Assembly (NCBI GenBank): GCA_963724065.1
Contig: CAVRTB010000005.1
Coordinates: forward strand, 248,001 to 312,000
DNA: 64,000 bases
Reading direction: 5' to 3'
From: DASRIA01 sp963724065
GTDB lineage: Bacteria > Actinomycetota > Thermoleophilia > Solirubrobacterales > JBBDJG01
Positions 51,161 to 61,578 of the stretch are shown here, in pieces; positions within the stretch are counted from its first letter, which is position 1, and every line of letters begins with the position of its first letter. Under the pieces are notes generated by a model, which searched no databases, had not been told where the DNA came from, and worked only from the letters and a program-made list of their open reading frames with translations. Made by a program: the position numbers and the translations under genes.

Positions 51161-51960
51161 GTGTCGCAACTCCCGCTCGCAGAGGCAGTGGCGCTTGGCG
51201 TGATCCAGGGGCCGACCGAGCTGCTGCCCGTTTCGAGCTCCGGGCACCTCGTGCTCGTGCCGGCCCTGCTCGGATGGCGCTACCTGGATCTCGACGCCGA
51301 GTTGCGCAAGTCCTTCGAGGTCGCGCTGCACGCAGGTGGAGCGCTCGCCCTGCTGATCGGGCTGCGCCGTGAGGTCGGCGAGTACGTGCGCTCGCTGGGC
51401 CCGGCGAACCTCGCCACCCTCACCCTGTCCTTCGCGCCGGCTGCACTCGCCGCGTACCTGTTCGAGCGGCCGATCGAGCGGCGTCTCGGGGAGGCCCGGC
51501 CGGTGGCCGTCGCCCTGATCGCCGGGTCGGTCGCGATGGCGGCCGCGGACGGGCGCCCCCAGGAGCGTGCGCGCGAGGATGCCGGGCCGCTCGACGCCCT
51601 TGCGATCGGCGTCGCGCAGGCATTCGCCCTCGCGCCCGGCGTGTCCCGCAACGGCGCGACGCTCACGGCCGCCCGCCTGCTGCGCTTCCGCCGGGCCGAC
51701 GCCAACGTGATCTCCCGCCAGATCGCGCTGCCCGTGATCCTCGGGGCGGCCGGCCTGAAGGGAGCGCGTCTTGCGAAGCGCGGCGTCCCGCGCGAGACGA
51801 GCCGCGGGATGCTCGCGGGAGCAGCGGCCGCGTTCGCCTCGACACTTTTTTCGCTGCGGCTGATCACGATGCTCGAGCGCGGTCGCTCGCTGCGGCCGTA
51901 CGCCGCATATCGCGCGGCGCTCGGCACGGGAGCGCTCGCGATGCTTGCGCGGCGGGCCGC

Positions 51961-51964
<4 letters not shown>
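51161..51964 (+). CDS. uppP: Undecaprenyl-diphosphatase
   Basis: UppP/BacA family, 267 residues, about seven to eight helices. The catalytic motifs are IQGPTELLPVSSSGHL (15-30) and PGVSRNGAT near 158-166. It dephosphorylates undecaprenyl diphosphate so the carrier can be reused for peptidoglycan and polysaccharide synthesis. The GTG start abuts the DedA stop with no spacer, and the next gene overlaps its stop by 4 bp (ATGA). Confidence 0.93.
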
Positions 51965-53034
<1,070 letters not shown>

Positions 53035-53045
53035 ATCATCAAGCG

Positions 53046-53157
53046 AGCCCCCAGAGGGCTGTCGGCCCAGGCCCGCGGGCCTTGCGAATCGCCGGTTCGG
53101 CGGCCCATGACCAGGGACACGCCGGGTGGGTGTGGTAACTAACGATCACCATCCGGC
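53046..53157 (+). other. Series of hairpins after purM and before the kinase
   Basis: Stems AGCCC/GGGCT (53046-53050 with 53056-53060), CGCCG/CGGCG (53090-53094 with 53098-53102) and GCCGGGTGG/CCATCCGGC (53121-53129 with 53149-53157). The first may terminate purM. The last lies in an AT-richer stretch before the kinase and could be a leader structure or operator. No known riboswitch core is recognised. Confidence 0.35.
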
Positions 53158-53227
53158 GCAAAATACCGAGGTGGCCGCCTCACGCCCGGCGGCCAGGGAC
53201 GATGGATCTACCCAACGGACAAATCCC

Positions 53228-54727
53228 GTGTCACCGGCCGGCATGACCGTCATCGGCACCCGGCTCAACGGCCGCTACCGGATCGAGGACAGGATCGGCT
53301 CGGGCGGCATGTCGACGGTCTATCGCGCCTTCGACGAGACGCTCGAGCGCCAGGTCGCGGTCAAGATCCTCCACGGTCACATCTCCGAGGACGAGCCGTC
53401 CCTCGAGCGATTCCGCCGCGAAGCGCGCACGGTCGCGCAACTCTCGCATCCACATGTCGTGATGGTGATCGACGCGGGCGAGGACGACGGACATCCCTAC
53501 ATCGTCTTCGAGCACGTCCGCGGCGAGACCCTCAAGGACAGGATCAAGCGCGAGCAGCAACTGCCCGTCGCGGAAGCCGTCGCGTACGCGATCGAGATCG
53601 GCAGGGCACTCCAGGCGGCCCACGAGGCGGGCCTCGTCCATCGCGACGTGAAGCCCCAGAACGTGCTGCTCGACGACGAGGGCCGCGCCAAGGTGACCGA
53701 CTTCGGGATCGCGCTCGGCCTCGACAGAGGCCAGCTCACCGGCGCGGGGAAGGTCATCGGCACGACGGACTACGTGTCGCCCGAGCAGGCGATGGGGCAG
53801 GACGTGACCGGTCAATCCGACGTCTATTCGCTCGGCATCGTGCTCTACGAGATGCTCACGGGATCGGTCCCGTTCTCGGGCGAGAGTCACGTGAGCGTCG
53901 CGATGAAGCACGTCCACGAGGGACTGCCCGACGTGCAGCGCCGGCGCCCGGAGGTATCGGCGGCGCTCGCCTCGCTGATCGAGCGTGCGACGGCGAAAGA
54001 CTGCCGCGCGCGGTACGCGTCGATGGCCGACTTCGTGCACGACCTCGAGGAGATCCTGACCTACGAGAGCGCGCGCTCGGGTGGGGCGACGGGCGAGGCG
54101 ACCGCCATCCTCAGTCAGCTTCCAGGAGCCTCGTCGGGCCGCGCGACGGTGCGCCGCCGCCTCGCGCTCGGGCTCGTCTATGTCCTGATCGCCGGCGTCG
54201 TCGCCGCGCTCGCGGCTCTCCTGATCAACGGCGAGGACGCGCAGCAGGATCCGCCGGACCAAGGCGACCTGACCGCGATCTCGCTGAACGAGAGCGACGT
54301 CCACGACTACGACCCGCCGCCCGGCGATCAGTCCGAGCGCAGCGAGGCGGTCCCGCTGGCGCTCGACGGCGATCCGACGACGGCGTGGGAGACCGAGCGC
54401 TACGACACCCCCGACTTCGGGAGCATCAAGAAGGGCGTCGGACTGTATCTCGACGCGGGCCGGCCGATAGTGGCGCGCGGCATCCGCGTGGTGACCCCCA
54501 AGCAGGGATGGGATCTCAGGCTCTACGCGTCAAGCGACCGCGTGCCCGCCAACCTCGACGGCTGGACCCTCGTCGGTAGCGGGAAAGTCGACAAGGCACG
54601 CAAGACGTTCGGCCTCGACACCGCGGGGCGCCCTGCGCGCTACTACCTGATCTGGATAACGAGCCTCACCGAGGGAGCGACCGGCGGCTCGAGCGCGGCG
54701 ATCTCGGAAGTGAAATTGCTTGGCTAG
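53228..54727 (+). CDS. Ser/Thr protein kinase with discoidin-like C-terminal domain
   Basis: PknB-type kinase of 499 residues. The kinase domain (about 15-275) has GSGGMST, catalytic Lys46, HRDVKPQN and DFGIALG. A transmembrane helix (about 318-340) leads to an extracellular beta domain (about 370-497) resembling F5/8-type C modules (DGDPTTAWETE, YLIWITSL), likely sensing a ligand or glycan. It lacks PASTA repeats, unlike the second kinase here. The start is uncertain: GTG 53228, ATG 53243 or GTG 53126. It converges with ddl with a 4-bp overlap. Confidence 0.88.
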   Translation: MSPAGMTVIGTRLNGRYRIEDRIGSGGMSTVYRAFDETLERQVAVKILHGHISEDEPSLERFRREARTVAQLSHPHVVMVIDAGEDDGHPYIVFEHVRGETLKDRIKREQQLPVAEAVAYAIEIGRALQAAHEAGLVHRDVKPQNVLLDDEGRAKVTDFGIALGLDRGQLTGAGKVIGTTDYVSPEQAMGQDVTGQSDVYSLGIVLYEMLTGSVPFSGESHVSVAMKHVHEGLPDVQRRRPEVSAALASLIERATAKDCRARYASMADFVHDLEEILTYESARSGGATGEATAILSQLPGASSGRATVRRRLALGLVYVLIAGVVAALAALLINGEDAQQDPPDQGDLTAISLNESDVHDYDPPPGDQSERSEAVPLALDGDPTTAWETERYDTPDFGSIKKGVGLYLDAGRPIVARGIRVVTPKQGWDLRLYASSDRVPANLDGWTLVGSGKVDKARKTFGLDTAGRPARYYLIWITSLTEGATGGSSAAISEVKLLG

Positions 54728-55737
54728 TAGCTGTGGGAGCGCTCGCGCTCGTAGCGCTCCACTGCGTAACCGAGCAGCCTGTTCAGCAGCTCTTCGTATC
54801 CGACTCCCGACGCCTCGAACAACCGTGCGAAGACGCTTGTGCTCGTGAACCCAGGGATCGTGTTCAGCTCGTTCAGGAGGATCTGTCCCTCGCCGGTCAC
54901 GAAGAAGTCGGCGCGCGCGAGGCCCGCGCAGCGCGAGCGCAGGAACGACTCCCGCGCGATCCGCCGCACCCGCTCCCGCTGCGCGGGCGTGATCGGGGCG
55001 GGGACGACGAGGTCCATGCCCCCCTCGGTGTACTTCGACTCGTAGTCGTACCAATCGCCGTGCGCAATCACCTGGCCCGGCTCCGAGACCACCGGGTCGT
55101 CGTTGCCGATCACCGAGCACTCGACCTCGATGCCCCCGGCCGCCGCCTCGACGAGTGCGATCGGGTCGTGGACGAGCGCCAAGTCCACGGCCGCCGGGAG
55201 CCCCTCGCGCGACGTGACCTTCGAGATGCCGACGCTCGACCCCATGCGCGCGGGCTTCACGAACACCGGCAGCCCGAGACCGTCGATCCCGTCCTCGACC
55301 TGCGCACGACGCTCCGTCCAGTCGCGCGCGGCCACGACCTCGTAACGGACCTGGGGCATGCCCGCGTGCGCCATCAGGTCCTTGAATGCGGCCTTGTCCA
55401 TGCAGACCGCCGAGCCGAGCACACCCGCGCCCACGTACGGGACGTCCGCGCACTCGAGCAGGCCCTGCACGGTGCCGTCCTCGCCGAACGGCCCGTGCAA
55501 CGCCGGAAAGACGACGTCCGCGCCCAACAGCCCGTGACCCGGCTCGATCATGAGCTCCGGCCCCGTGGCCTCGGCGCCCTCCCGCGGGTCGGCCTCACGC
55601 CACACGCCGTCCCGGCCGATCACGACCGCGCGCGCATCGTGACCTGCCCGCTCGAGCCCGTCGAGCACGGAGCCTGCCGAGTTGAGCGACACAGGATGCT
55701 CGCTCGAGCGGCCCCCGGCGAGCACCACGACCCTCAC
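54724..55737 (-). CDS. ddl: D-alanine--D-alanine ligase
   Basis: ATP-grasp ligase of 337 residues making the D-Ala-D-Ala dipeptide of peptidoglycan. Motifs include GGRSSEHPVSLNSA at the N-terminus, PALHGPFGEDGTVQG, VKPARMGSSVGISKV and the metal-binding LNELNTIPGFT near 290-300. GTG start overlaps the pknB stop (GTGA), so ddl is the last gene of the cell-wall growth operon here. Confidence 0.95.
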   Translation of the reverse strand: MRVVVLAGGRSSEHPVSLNSAGSVLDGLERAGHDARAVVIGRDGVWREADPREGAEATGPELMIEPGHGLLGADVVFPALHGPFGEDGTVQGLLECADVPYVGAGVLGSAVCMDKAAFKDLMAHAGMPQVRYEVVAARDWTERRAQVEDGIDGLGLPVFVKPARMGSSVGISKVTSREGLPAAVDLALVHDPIALVEAAAGGIEVECSVIGNDDPVVSEPGQVIAHGDWYDYESKYTEGGMDLVVPAPITPAQRERVRRIARESFLRSRCAGLARADFFVTGEGQILLNELNTIPGFTSTSVFARLFEASGVGYEELLNRLLGYAVERYERERSHSY

Positions 55738-57626
55738 GGCACCGCCGGCTCTCCGGCCGCCGCGAGCACGCCGACCGTGATCGTCACGGTCGCATTCTGA
55801 CGCCGCTTCGCGCCACTCTGTGGAGATTGCGAGAGCGTCGTGCCGTCCTCGTCCGGCTGGTCGGTCTCGCGCGTGCGGACGTTCACGCGGAACCCGGCGT
55901 CGCGCAGCTCGGCCTCGGCCTCGTCCTGCGGCAGCCCCGTGACGTCTGGGACCTCGGCGACCTTGCCGTCCGAGACGAAGATCGTGATCGAAGAGCCCTC
56001 GTCGACGCGCTGCCCGCCCGCGGGCGACTGCTCGACCACGGTGTTCGCCGGCTCGCTCGAGGACCGCTCGCGCACGATCGGGCTGAGCTTCTTCGCCCGC
56101 AGGGTGGAGACGGCGCTCTCCTGGTCCTCACCGACGACGTCCGGGACGACCGCCTCGCCCGGTCCCGAGCTGACCACCAGCGTCACCGAGGACTCGCGCT
56201 CGACCAGGCGGCCGGGTCCCGGATCGGTGCGGATCACGGTTCCCTCCGGGATCTGCGTCGAGCTCTCGCGTTCGACGTCCGGCGTCAGGCGCGCGCGGCG
56301 CAGCCGTCGCCTGGCGTCCGCTTGATCGACGCCCACCACGTCCGGGACCTTGACCGTCGTGGGTCCGTTCGACACGAACAGCGTGACGACCGAGCCCTTG
56401 TCGACCTTCTGTCCCGGGTTCGGAGACTGCTCGAACACGAAGTCCCGCGGCGCCTGGTCCGTGCGACGCTTGACCTCGTCGTCGAGTCCGGCGGCTTCGA
56501 GCCGAGCCTGCGCCTGCTCGAGCGTCTGGCCCCCGAGCGCCGGCACGGTCACGGTCCCGCCGCCGCCGGCCAACAGCACGGCGCCGACGACGACCGCGGC
56601 GAGTGCCGCGAGAAGGGCGGCGACCACCCACGGGTTACGACGGCGGGGCTCCTGCTCGGGTGGCTCGCCGATCGCGGGAGGAGCAGGCACCGCGCCGTCG
56701 CCCGCCGCGACCGGCGGCGGGGCCGGCGCAGGCGGGGGGGCGACGACCCCCACGGGCGCGTAGACGGCCGTGCTCTCGGAGTCGACCGGGCCATGCATCA
56801 GCCGGGCCTCGACGCCCTCGAGCGCCCCGAGGAACTCGTCCGCGTTGCGATAGCGCTCGACCGGGTCCTTCGAAAGCGCCTTGAGCACGACTGCCGCGAG
56901 CTCGGGCGGCACGGACGGCTGGAGCTGGCGCGGCGAGGGCGGGGCGCGGTTCACGTGCTGAAGCGCAAGGGCGACGGGGCTGTCGCCCTCGAACGGGGCG
57001 CGCCCGGTAAGCAGCTCGAAGAGCACCACGCCGATCGAGTAGAGGTCCGACTCCTCGGTGACCGGGCGCCCCTGCGCCTGCTCTGGAGACAGGTACTGCG
57101 CGGTGCCCATGATCGTGCCGACCTCGGTGATGTCCGAGGCGCCTGCGCGCGCGATCCCGAAGTCGGTGACCTTCACGGTCTGCTCGTCGTCGATGATCAC
57201 GTTGTGCGGCTTGAGATCGCGGTGGATCACGTTGCGCCGGTGCGCGAACCGTGCCGCCACGAGCATCTGCTTGATGATCGCGATCGCGCGGGCGGGGTCG
57301 AGCGGAGCCTCGCGGACGATCACCTGCTTGAGCGACTCGCCCTCGCAGTACTCCATCGCGATGTAGTAGGTGTCGTCGAACTCTCCGCGGTCGTAGACCC
57401 CGACCACGTTGGGGTGCTGGAGGCCTGCGGCCGACGACGCCTCACGGCGGAAGCGCTCGACGAAGCTCTGGTCCTGCGCGAAGCGCGAGTGCAGCAGCTT
57501 GAGCGCGACCTTGCGACCGAGATGCGTGTCCTCGGCGCAATAGACGTCCGCCATCCCCCCCGCGCCGATCTTCTCGAGCACGCGGTAGCGGCCGTCGATC
57601 ATGGTGTCCGCCGCGACCTCGCTCAT
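55734..57626 (-). CDS. pknB: PASTA-domain Ser/Thr kinase PknB
   Basis: Protein of 630 residues. The kinase domain (about 10-270) has GAGGMAD, Lys43, HRDLKPHN and DFGIARA. A Pro/Ala linker precedes a transmembrane helix (about 345-368) and four extracellular PASTA repeats (starting at VTVPALGGQ, VKVPDVVGV, AVVPDVVGE and AEVPDVTGL) that bind peptidoglycan fragments. It couples wall status to division and synthesis by phosphorylating FHA proteins. ATG 57626 overlaps the upstream pbpA stop (ATGA). Confidence 0.95.
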   Translation of the reverse strand: MSEVAADTMIDGRYRVLEKIGAGGMADVYCAEDTHLGRKVALKLLHSRFAQDQSFVERFRREASSAAGLQHPNVVGVYDRGEFDDTYYIAMEYCEGESLKQVIVREAPLDPARAIAIIKQMLVAARFAHRRNVIHRDLKPHNVIIDDEQTVKVTDFGIARAGASDITEVGTIMGTAQYLSPEQAQGRPVTEESDLYSIGVVLFELLTGRAPFEGDSPVALALQHVNRAPPSPRQLQPSVPPELAAVVLKALSKDPVERYRNADEFLGALEGVEARLMHGPVDSESTAVYAPVGVVAPPPAPAPPPVAAGDGAVPAPPAIGEPPEQEPRRRNPWVVAALLAALAAVVVGAVLLAGGGGTVTVPALGGQTLEQAQARLEAAGLDDEVKRRTDQAPRDFVFEQSPNPGQKVDKGSVVTLFVSNGPTTVKVPDVVGVDQADARRRLRRARLTPDVERESSTQIPEGTVIRTDPGPGRLVERESSVTLVVSSGPGEAVVPDVVGEDQESAVSTLRAKKLSPIVRERSSSEPANTVVEQSPAGGQRVDEGSSITIFVSDGKVAEVPDVTGLPQDEAEAELRDAGFRVNVRTRETDQPDEDGTTLSQSPQSGAKRRQNATVTITVGVLAAAGEPAVP

Positions 57627-59041
57627 CGCAGAAGCGACTCCATCACCTGCTTGGCGATCGGCGCTGCGATCGTGCCGCCCTGACCCTGCGTCTGCTCCAC
57701 CGTCACCGCGATCGCCACGCGCGGGTTCACGACCGGCGCGAAGCCGATGAACCACGCCTGGTTGGCGGCGCCCTTCTCGGCGGTCCCCGTCTTGCCCGCC
57801 ACGCTGATGCCCTCGAGCGCGGCGGCGGTTCCCGTGCCCTCCTTGACCACGTTCGCCATCATCGCGCCGAGCTGCGCCGCGGTGCTGCGCTTCATCACCT
57901 CGCTCTGCTCGCTCGGCTTGACCCGCCGCACCGTGCGGCCGTCACGGTCCTTCACCTCCCGCACCAGATGAGGACGCATCAGGCTGCCGCCGTTCGCCAC
58001 TCCGGAGGCGACGAGCGCCATCTGGAGCGGCGTGACCTGGAGGCGCTCCTGGCCGATCGACACGCGGCCGATGTCGATCGCGTCGGACGGTCGCAGCAGC
58101 CCGCCGTTTCGCCCGTAAACGCCGCTCGCGCGCTTCTCGTCGAGGGGAAGGTCGACGAGGGGCTTGCGATAGAAGCCGTAGCGGCGCATGTACTCGAAGA
58201 GCGTCGCGTTGCCGAGGTCCTCGCCGACGGTCGCCCAGACCGTGTTGACGGAGTTGGTGAGCGCCTCCGTCAGCGTGACGGGACCGAAGTCCTTGTTGCC
58301 GAAGTTGTTCAGGAACACCCCGCCGATCCGCTTCGGCGATTTCCCGTCGACGACGGAGCCGGGGTTGTATTTGCCGGAGTCGAGCGCCGCCGTCGCCGTC
58401 ACGACCTTGAACGTCGAGCCCGGCGGGTAGCCGCTCTGCACGGCGCGGTCGAGCAGCGGCGAGCGCTGGTCGGTGGCAAGCTCGCGAAACCGGCGCGGGA
58501 CCGTGTTGGGGTCATATCCGGCAAGGCTGGCCAGCACCCGTATGCGCCCGGTGGCCGGCTCGAGCGCGACGACCGATCCCGCGCGACCGGCGAGACCGTC
58601 GAGCGCGACGCGCTGCGCTTGCGGGTCGAGGTTCGTGAAAACGTCGTGCCCCTCGCGCTCGCGGCCGCGCACATCGTCGAGGATCGACTCGAACTCGCTC
58701 GTCTTCCCGGTCAGGTCGTCGTTGTACTCACGTTCGAGGCCCACTCGTCCACGCTCCACGAAGCTGTAACCCACGGGGTGCCCGAAAAGGCTGCCGGGCG
58801 GATAGACGCGCTCGAAGAACCGCGGCGAGGAGCCGACACCCCGGTTGCGGGCGAGCACCGCTCCGTCACGAGCGAGGACCAGCCCGCGGCGGATCTGCTG
58901 CTCCTCGAGAAGCGGTCGCTTGTTCGCGCGGTTCGCCTCGAGGTCGTCGGCCTCGAACACCGACCAGTACGTCGTGAAGGCGATCAGCAGGGTGAAGAGG
59001 CCGACGACCAGGCCGAACAGGTTGCGGATGCGCGCGTTCAC
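57623..59041 (-). CDS. pbpA: Penicillin-binding protein 2 (PbpA-type)
   Basis: Class B transpeptidase of 472 residues. One N-terminal helix (about 5-28) is followed by a dimerisation region and the transpeptidase domain with SxxK in PGSTFK (about 206-211), SxN in TNSVNT and KTG in AGKTGTAE. It crosslinks peptidoglycan during elongation or septation with the adjacent RodA/FtsW polymerase. Overlaps neighbours by 4 bp on both sides. Confidence 0.95.
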   Translation of the reverse strand: MNARIRNLFGLVVGLFTLLIAFTTYWSVFEADDLEANRANKRPLLEEQQIRRGLVLARDGAVLARNRGVGSSPRFFERVYPPGSLFGHPVGYSFVERGRVGLEREYNDDLTGKTSEFESILDDVRGREREGHDVFTNLDPQAQRVALDGLAGRAGSVVALEPATGRIRVLASLAGYDPNTVPRRFRELATDQRSPLLDRAVQSGYPPGSTFKVVTATAALDSGKYNPGSVVDGKSPKRIGGVFLNNFGNKDFGPVTLTEALTNSVNTVWATVGEDLGNATLFEYMRRYGFYRKPLVDLPLDEKRASGVYGRNGGLLRPSDAIDIGRVSIGQERLQVTPLQMALVASGVANGGSLMRPHLVREVKDRDGRTVRRVKPSEQSEVMKRSTAAQLGAMMANVVKEGTGTAAALEGISVAGKTGTAEKGAANQAWFIGFAPVVNPRVAIAVTVEQTQGQGGTIAAPIAKQVMESLLR

Positions 59042-60351
59042 TGCTCGACCACGGGGCTGCGCCGGTTACGGGGAGCGCGCGCCTGCTCGGAGATCATCAG
59101 CAACAGCGCGAGCAACACGAAGTTGGCGACGATCGAGCTGCCCCCATAGCTCACGAACGGCAGGGTCACACCGGTCAGCGGGATCACGCGCGTCACGCCG
59201 CCCACGATCACGAACGCCTGGAGCGCGAACACCGCGGTGAGCCCGGCCGCCAGCAGCTTCGTGAACCCGTCCTCGGCGAGCACCGCGACGCGGAAGCCGC
59301 GCTCCGCGAACAGGAGGTACGCGAGCACGACCCCGGCGGCGCCGAACAGGCCGAGCTCGTTCGCGATCACCGCGTAGATCAGGTCGGTGTCCGGGGCTGG
59401 AGGGATCTGCGCCCCGCCGGGCAGGTTCAGGAGCGCCTTTCCGAGTCCCTCGCCGAACAGCCCTCCGTCCGCCTGCGAGAACAGGGACTGCGCGATCTGG
59501 AAGCCGGCGCCCTCCGGGTCCTGCCACGGGTCGAGCCAGATGTCGATGCGCTCCTGGACGTGCCCGACCGTGCTGGCGAAGAACCACGCCCCCGCCACGA
59601 ACAGCGCGAGGCCGGCGACCACGAAGGACGCGCGTCCGGTCGACACATACAGCACGGCCAGGAACGCGCCGAAGAACATCAGCGAGCTGCCGAGGTCGCG
59701 GATGAAGACGAGCATGAACATGGACGCGCCCCAGACGACGAGCAGCGGCCCGAAGTGCTTGAGGCGCGGGATCGTCACGCCCATCACCCGCCGGGACGCG
59801 GCCACCATCGCCTCGCCGCGCTCGTTCAGGTAGCTCGCGAGGAAGACGACGATGCAGAGCTTTGCGAACTCGGTCGGCTGAAAGCTGAGTGGCCCGATGT
59901 CCACGCCGAGGTACGCGCCGTTCACCTGCGCCCCGATGCCGGGCAGGCGGGGGAGCATCAGCAGCCCGATGCCGGTTGCGGCGATCACGTACCGGTAGCG
60001 CTCGAGCACCCGCACGTCGCGCAGCACGATCACCGTCAACGCGAACAGCGCGATACCGGCGACGAACCACCCCGCCTGCTGGCGCGCGAGCGTCTCGTCG
60101 ATCCGGTACACGATCACCAGCCCGATCGCGGCGAGCAACGCGCACAAGGGGAACAGGTAAGGATCCGCGTGGGGGAGGCTCGCGCGGATGAGCATGTGGA
60201 CGGCGAGGCAGAGCCCGAGGAAGATCGCGCCGTAAGTGAGGCTCGCGGACCCGATGTCGGCCTGCCTCGCGGCGAATACCGCGGTGAACCCGGCGGTGAC
60301 GATCAGCGAGACGGGGATCAGCCCGAGCAGCTCCCTGTTGCGGGCCGTCAC
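59038..60351 (-). CDS. rodA: RodA/FtsW-family peptidoglycan glycosyltransferase
   Basis: SEDS protein of 437 residues with about ten helices. Typical segments are QPTEFAKLCIVVFLASYL, FIRDLGSSLMFFGAFLAVLY (quoted in parts) and VTLPFVSYGGSSIVANFVLL near the C-terminus. It polymerises lipid II glycan strands in partnership with the class B PBP encoded next. The tail is Arg/Pro-rich. Part of the fhaA-fhaB-pstP-rodA-pbpA-pknB-ddl operon. Confidence 0.94.
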   Translation of the reverse strand: MTARNRELLGLIPVSLIVTAGFTAVFAARQADIGSASLTYGAIFLGLCLAVHMLIRASLPHADPYLFPLCALLAAIGLVIVYRIDETLARQQAGWFVAGIALFALTVIVLRDVRVLERYRYVIAATGIGLLMLPRLPGIGAQVNGAYLGVDIGPLSFQPTEFAKLCIVVFLASYLNERGEAMVAASRRVMGVTIPRLKHFGPLLVVWGASMFMLVFIRDLGSSLMFFGAFLAVLYVSTGRASFVVAGLALFVAGAWFFASTVGHVQERIDIWLDPWQDPEGAGFQIAQSLFSQADGGLFGEGLGKALLNLPGGAQIPPAPDTDLIYAVIANELGLFGAAGVVLAYLLFAERGFRVAVLAEDGFTKLLAAGLTAVFALQAFVIVGGVTRVIPLTGVTLPFVSYGGSSIVANFVLLALLLMISEQARAPRNRRSPVVEQ

Positions 60352-61523
60352 TCGTTCCCCCGTTCGAGCCGGCGGACGATGTCACGTGCATCGTCGCGCG
60401 ACCGCAACTGGTGGTCGAGCACGCGCCGGCGATCGCGGGCGGACAGCGTGCGTGCCGGAACGGAGCTGACGTAACGACTGTCGTAGAGGTCGATCCCCAA
60501 CGGCAGCTCGTAGGGAACGCCCCTGTACAGCGTGACGAGCCCGCGCTCGTCCTGACCGACGAAGTAGACCTGCCGCAACCCGACGACCGCGCCGAAGGCA
60601 ATGCCGCCGAGCACGACCAGCGCCAGCAGCGCGCCGACGAACCGCTTGAAGGTGACGCGCCGGCGGCGCGCCGGCGGCGAACTGCGAACTGCGAACTGCG
60701 AACTGTCCCGGGGCTGCGGCGGCGTCACCGCCACCTCGTCCGTGTCCTGCTCGAGCGGCGCCGGGGTCCCTACCATCGTCTCGTCGATCGCGGGGGCGCC
60801 TTCGTCGCCGTCCTCCCCACCCAGGCGGAAAAGCACCACCGTGATGTTGTCGCGGCCGCCCATCTCGTTCGCCTCGGCGACGAGACGGTCCGCGGCTGTT
60901 CGCAGGTCGGGGGCCGCGGCGGCGATCTCGCGCAGCCGGTCCTGGCGGACCATGCTGGTGAGCCCGTCGCTGCAGAGGAGATAGAGGTCTCCGCTGCGCG
61001 CCCGGTACGTGTGCACGTCCGGCTCGACGCTGCGCTCGGGGCCGAGCGCGCGTGTGATGATCGAGCGTTGCGGGTGCTCGTCGGCCTCCTCGCTCGTGAG
61101 CTTGCCCTGGCGGCGCAGCTCCTCGACGAGCGAGTGGTCGCGTGTCAACTGTCGTAGGTCGCCGTCGCGCATCACGTATGCGCGGCTGTCCCCGACGTGC
61201 ACGATCGCCACCTCGTCGCCGGCGACGAGCGCCGCGGTCAGGGTCGTGCCCATCCCGCTGCGGCTCGAGTCCTCCTGCGCGAGGTCGAAGATCCTGCGAT
61301 TGGCCTCGTGCGCGATCCGCTCGAGCTGCTGCTCGGGGCTGCCGTCGTCGGTGCGCTCCTCGAAGGCGTCGGCCGCGATCCGCGACGCGACCTCCCCCGC
61401 CTGCGCTCCTCCCATCCCGTCCGCTACAGCGAACACCGGTGCGCGCGCATAGTAGGAGTCCTCGTTCGCATGCCGCTGGCGCCCGGCATCCGTCCGAGCA
61501 GCCTCCTCCACGATCCTCAGCAC
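60348..61523 (-). CDS. pstP: PP2C-type Ser/Thr phosphatase PstP
   Basis: Protein of 391 residues. The PP2C domain (about 8-235) has metal motifs NED (20-22), ADGMGGA (34-40), VGDSRAY, CSDGLTSM and GGRDNITVV. A linker (about 238-293), a transmembrane helix (about 296-317) and an outer C-terminal region follow. It reverses phosphorylation by PknB. The linker codons about 274-283 are written in four tandem GCGAACT heptamers (60677-60704), so unit gain or loss would shift the frame before the membrane helix. GTG start. Confidence 0.94.
   Translation of the reverse strand: MLRIVEEAARTDAGRQRHANEDSYYARAPVFAVADGMGGAQAGEVASRIAADAFEERTDDGSPEQQLERIAHEANRRIFDLAQEDSSRSGMGTTLTAALVAGDEVAIVHVGDSRAYVMRDGDLRQLTRDHSLVEELRRQGKLTSEEADEHPQRSIITRALGPERSVEPDVHTYRARSGDLYLLCSDGLTSMVRQDRLREIAAAAPDLRTAADRLVAEANEMGGRDNITVVLFRLGGEDGDEGAPAIDETMVGTPAPLEQDTDEVAVTPPQPRDSSQFAVRSSPPARRRRVTFKRFVGALLALVVLGGIAFGAVVGLRQVYFVGQDERGLVTLYRGVPYELPLGIDLYDSRYVSSVPARTLSARDRRRVLDHQLRSRDDARDIVRRLERGNE
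60677..60704. repeat. Perfect tandem heptamer (4 copies) inside pstP
   Basis: Four perfect copies of GCGAACT plus a flanking G. It lies in the sequence encoding the cytosolic linker of PstP. A change of one unit is a frameshift; a change of three keeps the frame. Confidence 0.85.
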
Positions 61524-61533
61524 GAGCGCCCCT

Positions 61534-61576
61534 CGGCCAACCCGGAAATCTGCTTGCAGATTTGCGGCCGTTTTTT
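61534..61576. other. Hairpin between fhaB and pstP
   Basis: Inner stem AAATCTG/CAGATTT (61546-61552 with 61557-61563) inside an outer CGGCC/GGCCG stem (61534-61538 with 61566-61570), with a run of six T at 61571-61576 on the plus strand. In the operon direction it may be a partial terminator or a processing site lowering pstP expression relative to the fha genes. Confidence 0.45.
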
Positions 61577-61578
61577 GC

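Noticed and set aside
53126..53227. N-terminal extension of the discoidin-type kinase from GTG 53126
   Set aside because: The stretch has lower GC, coincides with a hairpin and lacks kinase-like sequence; a later start is more likely.
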